Shown one piece after another: positions 26,252-32,193 of a stretch of DNA of 32,193 bases. How positions within the stretch are numbered: position 1 is the first letter of the stretch; each line of letters starts with the position of its first letter. The notes under the pieces are model-generated. The model was not told the origin of the DNA and did not search any database. It saw nothing but the letters and a program-made list of their open reading frames with translations. The stretch is from the NCBI GenBank assembly GCA_017857855.1, contig JAFMCI010000023.1, forward strand, positions 1 to 32,193, given 5' to 3'. A program made the position numbers and the translations under genes. This stretch comes from Bacteroidia bacterium (GTDB lineage: Bacteria; Bacteroidota; Bacteroidia; NS11-12g; UBA9320).

Positions 26252-29200
26252 TTAGTACCTCATCTCTACCAAACCAGAAATTGCTTCTGATTTATCTGTA
26301 CCTAATTGTAACACAAAAAAATAGGTGCCCTCTGGCAATAACTCCTCTTGTCCAAACACACCACCTGTCCAGCACGTCTCGGGGTTATCTGTCACAAAAA
26401 CCCGTTCCCCCCATCTATTGTATATCTTGAGGCTATACTCCGTACATTCTAAAAAATCTCCGTCAAACTTAAAACAATCATTAAGCCCGTCATTATTAGG
26501 CGTAAAGACATTATACAGTTTGATTTGGGGTACTTTCTTGGCGGTTATCACTACTTGCTGTTCATAGCTGCTTGCGCAAGGTGTTCCTTGGTTTACCAAA
26601 AGCTTTATACTAAAAGTGCCCATAGAAGTGTACTGATGTTTAGGATTGTTGCTTTCAGAAAAAGTACTATCACCAAAATCCCACGAATAAGAAGCTGCAT
26701 TCGTGCTTGTGTTTTCTATCGTAAGCTTATTATCGCACCCTTCAAAATTGACATTGAATTCAGCATCAGATTGAGCTAACACCGTTATTTCTCGTTTATA
26801 CACTGAAGATATATTACACGTATTACTATCTATCACCGTGAGGGTAGCTATATATTTACCTGGGTTTTGATATACGTGCTTTGGGTTAATGAGTGTAGAT
26901 GTATCTCCGTCTCCAAAATCCCAATAAAACTTGCCACCAAGTACGCTTTTATTGATAAATTGGGCATTGAGCGGACCACAACCTATAGCAGGTGTAACGA
27001 TAAAATCTGCAATTACCGCTGATTTTATTTGTAAGTCTATTTTAAAAGAAGCGTTGGAGCACCGTACACTTGGATTTTGGGTATAAACAGCTCCAGAGGT
27101 AGTCGGAAAATCCTGATATCCTGTTCTGCCTTGTTCAGGACAACTGCTGCACACACTTTGATATACCACTCCTTTTCGGTCAAATCTACTAGTTCCTCCG
27201 TCTACATGATCACCAGTACTATCCCCACCAAAATAAGTAGCATAAAGTAAATCTTTGGCATCTCTACCAAACACAATAATGTAAAAATCCTCTCCATCTG
27301 TTTCTTTTTGAACAGCATCCGCCGTGACGGGCATATTCAAAGTAGAGCCTGGATGGAGATCTGGATCCACATTAGAGCCCCAACCTGAAAAGTAAATATG
27401 ATCACATACGTCTATTAAAAAAGCGCTAGGTGTTAAATTGGGTTTTAAGTTTCTATTTCCAAATGTTGTTTGTAAGTCAACGTTCTGAAGCAGAGTATCC
27501 ATTCTAAAAACAAACTGACCCAGATTGCTACTACCATAAGCTCCTGTCGTTTTGGTTACAGCTCCTTCCGTTTGGCCAGCTGCATATATCCGCTCATCTG
27601 CATCTAAACCAATAAAATAAATCTGATCATAGGCAGGCGTACCCCAATAAGATAATCTAAGCAGACTTCTATCTGTTTTATCTATAACGGCAAGCAAGCC
27701 ATCTACATTTCCACTTAATGTTGACCCATATACACCAGCTGTGGTGTCTAAGTTGCTACTGGTAGTACCTCCAGCTACATATATCCTATTTTGTATGCCT
27801 AATTTGATACTATACAGCGCATCTGCACCGCTCCCTCCTAGATACGTAGCCCAATTAAGGGTCTTCAGATCAGGTGATATTTCACACACATACCCATCAT
27901 ATCCGCCAGCGCGTATATTCTGAAAGGCATTGGTAGTAGGCATATTATCAGAAAAGGTACACGTTGCCACTAAAATATTCCCGTCATCGTCCGTAATGAT
28001 GTCTCCTCGGTAATCATCAGAGTAGTTATAACGCAGGAAAGAACTTTGATTTAAACCATCATTTCTATCCCCTCCTATGAAGGTAGAGCCTAACAGAGTT
28101 TTTCCATCTGAGGAGAATTTAGTTACATAGATATCTGTATTTTCGACAATTGTATCGTTTTTGATGCTTTGAAAAGCATCGCTGCTCACAGGAAAATCAG
28201 AAGAATAGGTTGTACCTAGAATAACTAGATTATCATCACGATCTACCACTAAACTATGCGGATATTCATCTAATTTTCCGCCCAAATAGGTAGCCCATAA
28301 AAGACTAGTTCCTGAACTATCGTACTTACTAATACTAACGTCACTCGGCAAACCAGCGGGCGCTAGTCCTTTGCCTCCGTTCCATGTTTTATCATACGCT
28401 CCAGCTGTAAAAGGATATGGTCCTTGGTTATCTACAATTCCACCTGCGTACAAATTACCACGTGAATCGTAAGTAGCCGTAAATCCAAAGTTGTCTCCCA
28501 CAGATCCAGAATAGGTAGAAAAAATAAGTTTAGGGTCAATGATAAGCGGGTAATCCGGATTAATATCAGAAGTTATAGCATAGGATAAAACACTGTCTTC
28601 TAGTGTATAACGGCAGTTTAATTCAACCAGTACATCATCAATATATTGGTAAACATAGGGTTCTCCATCTGTTAAAATTCCGGCAGAAGTAAATATTTTT
28701 AACTCGCCGTTGACAATTTTTAGTTGGTCTGCCCCGCTTATGATACATTTAATCTGAGACACTTTTTCAGCGGTAGGCTGGCGCACAACCCATTGATATT
28801 TTATATCGCCACTACCCGAAATTTCAAAATCTACATCTTTATATACCTCTACATACCGAATCATTTCTGAGGGATGCACTTCACTTACCCATTGGGATTT
28901 ATCTTGACCCAAAAAATAATTATAGTAGTGCTTCTGCATATTGACCATTTCCATCTTTGGAGCAAATTCTACATCCGCAAAACTGATTCGAACAGCATGC
29001 CTTCTGGGCACTTGTTCAGAAATTGTGGCAGAATGTGCATGCTTCCAATCTTGAATCTGAGTATAGTCATCGGGATGAATCATATCATACACCATGGAGG
29101 CATTTTCCAAATACAAGGATCCATAAGGAACGGCCGCTTTGAACTTCGCCAAAGAATGCCATTGACCCTTGTTGGGTATAAATTCAAATTGTGTTTTAGA

Positions 29201-29290
29201 GGACTTTGGCGTAGCTGTAACTTCTGGGTGTTGCGCTGCTATATGCAGCGTAACGCTTATCCAAAAACACAACCAAATATACCTTCTCAT
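26252..29290 (-). CDS. T9SS type-B sorting domain (gliding motility-associated C-terminal domain) protein with propeller-like repeats and two PKD domains (probable start at internal Met MRRYIW)
   Basis: C-terminus NVFTPNNDGLNDCFKFDG...YSLKIYNRWGERVFVTDNPETCWTGGVFGQEELLPEGTYFFVLQL; PKD motifs FYWDFGDGDTSTLINPKHVYQNPGKYIATLTV and YSWDFGDSTFSESNNPKHQYTSMGTFSIKLLV; SBBP-like repeats (LLWATYLGG, LGSTFIGG, LNWATYLGGSGADALYSI). Confidence 0.93.
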   Translation of the reverse strand: MRRYIWLCFWISVTLHIAAQHPEVTATPKSSKTQFEFIPNKGQWHSLAKFKAAVPYGSLYLENASMVYDMIHPDDYTQIQDWKHAHSATISEQVPRRHAVRISFADVEFAPKMEMVNMQKHYYNYFLGQDKSQWVSEVHPSEMIRYVEVYKDVDFEISGSGDIKYQWVVRQPTAEKVSQIKCIISGADQLKIVNGELKIFTSAGILTDGEPYVYQYIDDVLVELNCRYTLEDSVLSYAITSDINPDYPLIIDPKLIFSTYSGSVGDNFGFTATYDSRGNLYAGGIVDNQGPYPFTAGAYDKTWNGGKGLAPAGLPSDVSISKYDSSGTSLLWATYLGGKLDEYPHSLVVDRDDNLVILGTTYSSDFPVSSDAFQSIKNDTIVENTDIYVTKFSSDGKTLLGSTFIGGDRNDGLNQSSFLRYNYSDDYRGDIITDDDGNILVATCTFSDNMPTTNAFQNIRAGGYDGYVCEISPDLKTLNWATYLGGSGADALYSIKLGIQNRIYVAGGTTSSNLDTTAGVYGSTLSGNVDGLLAVIDKTDRSLLRLSYWGTPAYDQIYFIGLDADERIYAAGQTEGAVTKTTGAYGSSNLGQFVFRMDTLLQNVDLQTTFGNRNLKPNLTPSAFLIDVCDHIYFSGWGSNVDPDLHPGSTLNMPVTADAVQKETDGEDFYIIVFGRDAKDLLYATYFGGDSTGDHVDGGTSRFDRKGVVYQSVCSSCPEQGRTGYQDFPTTSGAVYTQNPSVRCSNASFKIDLQIKSAVIADFIVTPAIGCGPLNAQFINKSVLGGKFYWDFGDGDTSTLINPKHVYQNPGKYIATLTVIDSNTCNISSVYKREITVLAQSDAEFNVNFEGCDNKLTIENTSTNAASYSWDFGDSTFSESNNPKHQYTSMGTFSIKLLVNQGTPCASSYEQQVVITAKKVPQIKLYNVFTPNNDGLNDCFKFDGDFLECTEYSLKIYNRWGERVFVTDNPETCWTGGVFGQEELLPEGTYFFVLQLGTDKSEAISGLVEMRY

Positions 29291-29514
29291 TTCCAAAACA
29301 AAAATACACCGACTCTTGGACATTAGACCACTTCCTATGCAATTAGTTGCATCTTGCCTTGTTACTATTTTAACTTCTTAAAGCACTTTTGTGAGATAAC
29401 TAAAAGATGATATAAGTGCTACTTTTTTAATAAAACAGTATTGACAACAGCGAGCGCCTATTAAAACTTGTAAAGTCATGATAAAACAAATAGTTTTGTC
29501 AATCTTTATTTTTA

Positions 29515-30918
29515 ATGCATTCAGATAAAATTTGTGTAATCGGCGCAGGCCCTGCAGGCTTGGCTACCGCGTATGAACTTACAAAAAAAGGCTACAAAGT
29601 AGATGTTTATGAGGCGGACAAACAGGTAGGTGGCATGTCACGAAGCTTTAACCTATGGGGGCAAATTGTAGATTTAGGACCACATCGATTTTTTAGTACC
29701 GACAAGCGTATCAACAACCTTTGGTTAGAAATAGCCGGTGGTGAATACCAGGAAGTAAACAGAATTACACGTGTTTTTTATCAAGGTAAATATTTTTACT
29801 ACCCATTAAAGGTGATGAATGTACTTAGCAACTTAGGCCTATTTACCTCTGCTATGTGTATGCTAAGCTACGCTAAAGAAAGACTTTCTCCTACCAAACC
29901 AGATGGCTCCTTTGAAAACTGGGTAGTTAGTAGATTTGGAAGAAGACTATTTGAAATTTTCTTTAAGACCTACAGTGAAAAACTTTGGGGTATCAGTTGT
30001 AAAGACCTTGATTCTGACTTTGCAGCGCAACGTATAAAAAAACTTAGTCTTATGGAAGCTGTTATCAATGCGTTCAAAGGCGGAAAAGGCAATACCCATA
30101 AATCTCTTGTTGATCAGTTTTACTATGCCAATGGCGGAACTGGACAGATTTATGAAAAAATGGCTGCTTATGTCGCTCAAAATGGAGGTAATATTCATTT
30201 AGGTAAACGCATACACGGACTCTCGGTAGATGGTACTGTGGTGAATGGAATTATCGACGAAAATCAACAAAAGATTGCCTATGATCATGTTATTTCTTCT
30301 ATGCCCATTACGCAACTGGTACAACATTTACCTAGCGCACCAGCTGCTGTTCAAGATGCTGTAAGTCAATTGGAATTTAGAAATACAGTACTGGTATATT
30401 TAGAAATTGACGGCATTGATCTATTCCCAGATAACTGGCTGTATGTACACTCGCCACAGCTAAAAACAGGCAGAATAACGAACTTTAGAAACTGGGTGCC
30501 TGAGCTTTATGGCAATAAGCAAACGACCATCTTGGTCTTGGAATATTGGTGTAATTTTGACGATGCAGAATGGAGTATGCCTGACTTAGATTTTGAAAAT
30601 CTAGCCAAAAAAGAACTAATAGAAACCGGATTACATCAAGGCAAAGAGATTCTTAACAGTCATGTTTTTAAAATCCCAAGATGTTACCCCATTTATAAAG
30701 TGGGCTACAAAGATCACTTGGAAGTAATGACCGAGTATTTGAAAACATTCCAAAACTTTCAGGCAGTGGGAAGATACGGATCATTTAAATACAACAATCA
30801 AGACCATAGTTTACTCATGGGTATTTTAGCTGCCGAAAATATTGAAAACGGATACGCACATAACCTTTGGGATATCAATACAGATTATGACAGCTACCAA
30901 GAAGAAACACAAGATTAG
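29515..30918 (+). CDS. FAD/NAD(P)-dependent oxidoreductase (protoporphyrinogen-oxidase / UDP-galactopyranose-mutase-like amine oxidase family)
   Basis: CVIGAGPAGLATAYELTKKGYKVDVYEADKQVGGMSRSFNLWGQIVDLGPHRFF dinucleotide-binding motif and family-typical continuation. Confidence 0.88.
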   Translation: MHSDKICVIGAGPAGLATAYELTKKGYKVDVYEADKQVGGMSRSFNLWGQIVDLGPHRFFSTDKRINNLWLEIAGGEYQEVNRITRVFYQGKYFYYPLKVMNVLSNLGLFTSAMCMLSYAKERLSPTKPDGSFENWVVSRFGRRLFEIFFKTYSEKLWGISCKDLDSDFAAQRIKKLSLMEAVINAFKGGKGNTHKSLVDQFYYANGGTGQIYEKMAAYVAQNGGNIHLGKRIHGLSVDGTVVNGIIDENQQKIAYDHVISSMPITQLVQHLPSAPAAVQDAVSQLEFRNTVLVYLEIDGIDLFPDNWLYVHSPQLKTGRITNFRNWVPELYGNKQTTILVLEYWCNFDDAEWSMPDLDFENLAKKELIETGLHQGKEILNSHVFKIPRCYPIYKVGYKDHLEVMTEYLKTFQNFQAVGRYGSFKYNNQDHSLLMGILAAENIENGYAHNLWDINTDYDSYQEETQD

Positions 30919-32193
30919 GTCTGGCACGACAGCTACCACATCTCCTCCATCGGGATCTAAAAGGACAATTACATTTCCTGCAAAAGCAGAGATTTTTGCG
31001 GCTCTTGCCATTTGCGCAGCAACCGTAGGTTATTTTTTTGCCGAGCAAATTTTTGAAACACAGTTTTTTTGGAGCAGCTATTGGAGTGATCTATTTGAGC
31101 AGTACCTACCCTTCTTCACTTTTAATGTAGAGTCTTATCACGCAGGTGAAATTCCATTTTGGAATCCATATAGTTTTGGAGGAACCATACATGCAGCAGA
31201 CCCCGTTACCCAGTTTTTTTATCCCATCCACCTTATACTTTATCCGTTCTTGGAAGTTGGTGGTGATTTCTTTTACCTACTAAGTATGGTAATTGTATTT
31301 CATTATGCACTTTTTTTTATGGGTGTTTACCAATTGGGTAAAGCCTTCAGACTCAGTTTTTGGGCGCGTATAATTGCTACTATTTCACTTACGTTCTCCT
31401 GTGTATTGATCTGTCGTTGGCAGTTTTATCCTGTACTGTACACCATTGCGTGGTATCCATGGATTATCGCACAATTTGAAAAGATACACCAAAGTGGCAA
31501 ATGGTACCGTGTTTTTGCTGCATCTATTTTGTTAGCAACAGCATTTTATGCCGGCCATACACAATATTTTTTCTACTTGGTGCTCATTTTGGCGCTACAA
31601 GCCTTGGTCAATTTAGTACATAAATTTAGAAATAAAGAGTCTTATAAACACGTAGCATTGGATGCTGCTAAATATCTGACTCCCATTGTACTTACATTAT
31701 TCATTGCAAGTACCCAAATTGCACTAACCAGCGAAACCATACCCTATACCAATAGAGAAGAAATTAACCTAGACTATGCACAAGATGGTTCGTTAGAGTA
31801 CAAACAATTACTGACGCTGGTACACCCAAAGTTATTCGGATGGTTTAAAGGCAACGAGCCCATACAATACCAGTACATGGCTACAGAGCGTATTTATCAC
31901 TACTGGGAAACTTCATTTTACTTTGGCGTAACCGCATTTTTATTTGGTTTTGTTGGCTTTATTGTAGGGTATAAGAATCGTTGGGTACAATGGCTTATGC
32001 TCATCTCTGCATTTGGATTGCTCCATGCATTGGGCAAAAACGCATTCTTATTCGAGATGCTATTTGACCTTCCTGGCTTTGACTTGTTCCGTATACCGGC
32101 ACGTACGATGCTGTTTGTCGCTTTTGGTTTTGCGCTTCTTGCCGGTTACACCTTTGACCATATGGACAAGCTGCGCTCCAGTAAAAAAACAAT
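30887..32193 (+). CDS. Multi-pass membrane protein, YfhO-like, partial (runs off window end)
   Basis: ATG 30887 overlaps the end of the oxidoreductase; MTATKKKHKIRSGTTATTSPPSGSKRTITFPAKAEIFAALAICAATVGYFF...FWNPYSFGGTIHAADPVTQFFYPIHLILYPF...AFYAGHTQYFFYLVL...GLLHALGKNAFLFEMLFDLPGFDLFRIPARTMLFVAFGFALLAGY. Absent from the ORF track because it has no stop. Confidence 0.88.
   Translation, partial: MTATKKKHKIRSGTTATTSPPSGSKRTITFPAKAEIFAALAICAATVGYFFAEQIFETQFFWSSYWSDLFEQYLPFFTFNVESYHAGEIPFWNPYSFGGTIHAADPVTQFFYPIHLILYPFLEVGGDFFYLLSMVIVFHYALFFMGVYQLGKAFRLSFWARIIATISLTFSCVLICRWQFYPVLYTIAWYPWIIAQFEKIHQSGKWYRVFAASILLATAFYAGHTQYFFYLVLILALQALVNLVHKFRNKESYKHVALDAAKYLTPIVLTLFIASTQIALTSETIPYTNREEINLDYAQDGSLEYKQLLTLVHPKLFGWFKGNEPIQYQYMATERIYHYWETSFYFGVTAFLFGFVGFIVGYKNRWVQWLMLISAFGLLHALGKNAFLFEMLFDLPGFDLFRIPARTMLFVAFGFALLAGYTFDHMDKLRSSKKT

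Noticed and set aside
28874-29326. 150-aa plus-strand ORF
   Set aside because: Antisense to the N-terminus of the T9SS type-B protein; low-quality composition.
29382-29420. AGCACTT...AAGTGCT 7-bp inverted repeat with nearby T-run
   Set aside because: Long 25-nt loop and AT-rich stem; not convincing as a terminator or operator.
29480-29500. GATAAAAC-AAATA-GTTTTGTC imperfect inverted repeat upstream of the FAD oxidoreductase
   Set aside because: Short, AT-rich and imperfect; expected by chance in this AT-rich intergenic DNA.

Overview
This is a Bacteroidota (flavobacteria/cytophaga-like) chromosomal segment with mostly housekeeping and cell-envelope content. Main contents: ruvA; a full-length sprA (type IX secretion/gliding outer-membrane protein); a TonB-dependent receptor + DUF4249 lipoprotein pair; a saccharopine-dehydrogenase-like oxidoreductase; a complete tmRNA gene (ssrA); two EamA/DMT transporters; a DUF72 protein; exodeoxyribonuclease III; a Gre-family factor; a rhodanese; a DUF2147 protein; an alpha/beta hydrolase; a ppiD-like SurA/PPIase; a BNR/sialidase-like propeller protein; a T9SS type-B (gliding-associated CTD) PKD protein; and an FAD oxidoreductase overlapping a YfhO-like membrane protein. 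Two coding regions run off the window ends and are absent from the ORF track: EamA at 1..~810 on the minus strand and YfhO-like at 30887.. on the plus strand. I saw no CRISPR array, transposase, prophage or recognised defence operon. The most interesting signals are: (i) a putative regulator/transporter/orphan-protein locus with a duplicated 19-bp operator-like site in the divergent promoter region; (ii) two terminator-like hairpins embedded inside the first and last codons of the alpha/beta hydrolase CDS; (iii) a small protein made of two tandem copies of the same domain, with a 10-bp perfect inverted repeat over its promoter and start codon; (iv) an A10 tract that breaks the 5' end of the first EamA gene. 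All family calls come from reading the sequence; no searches were run.
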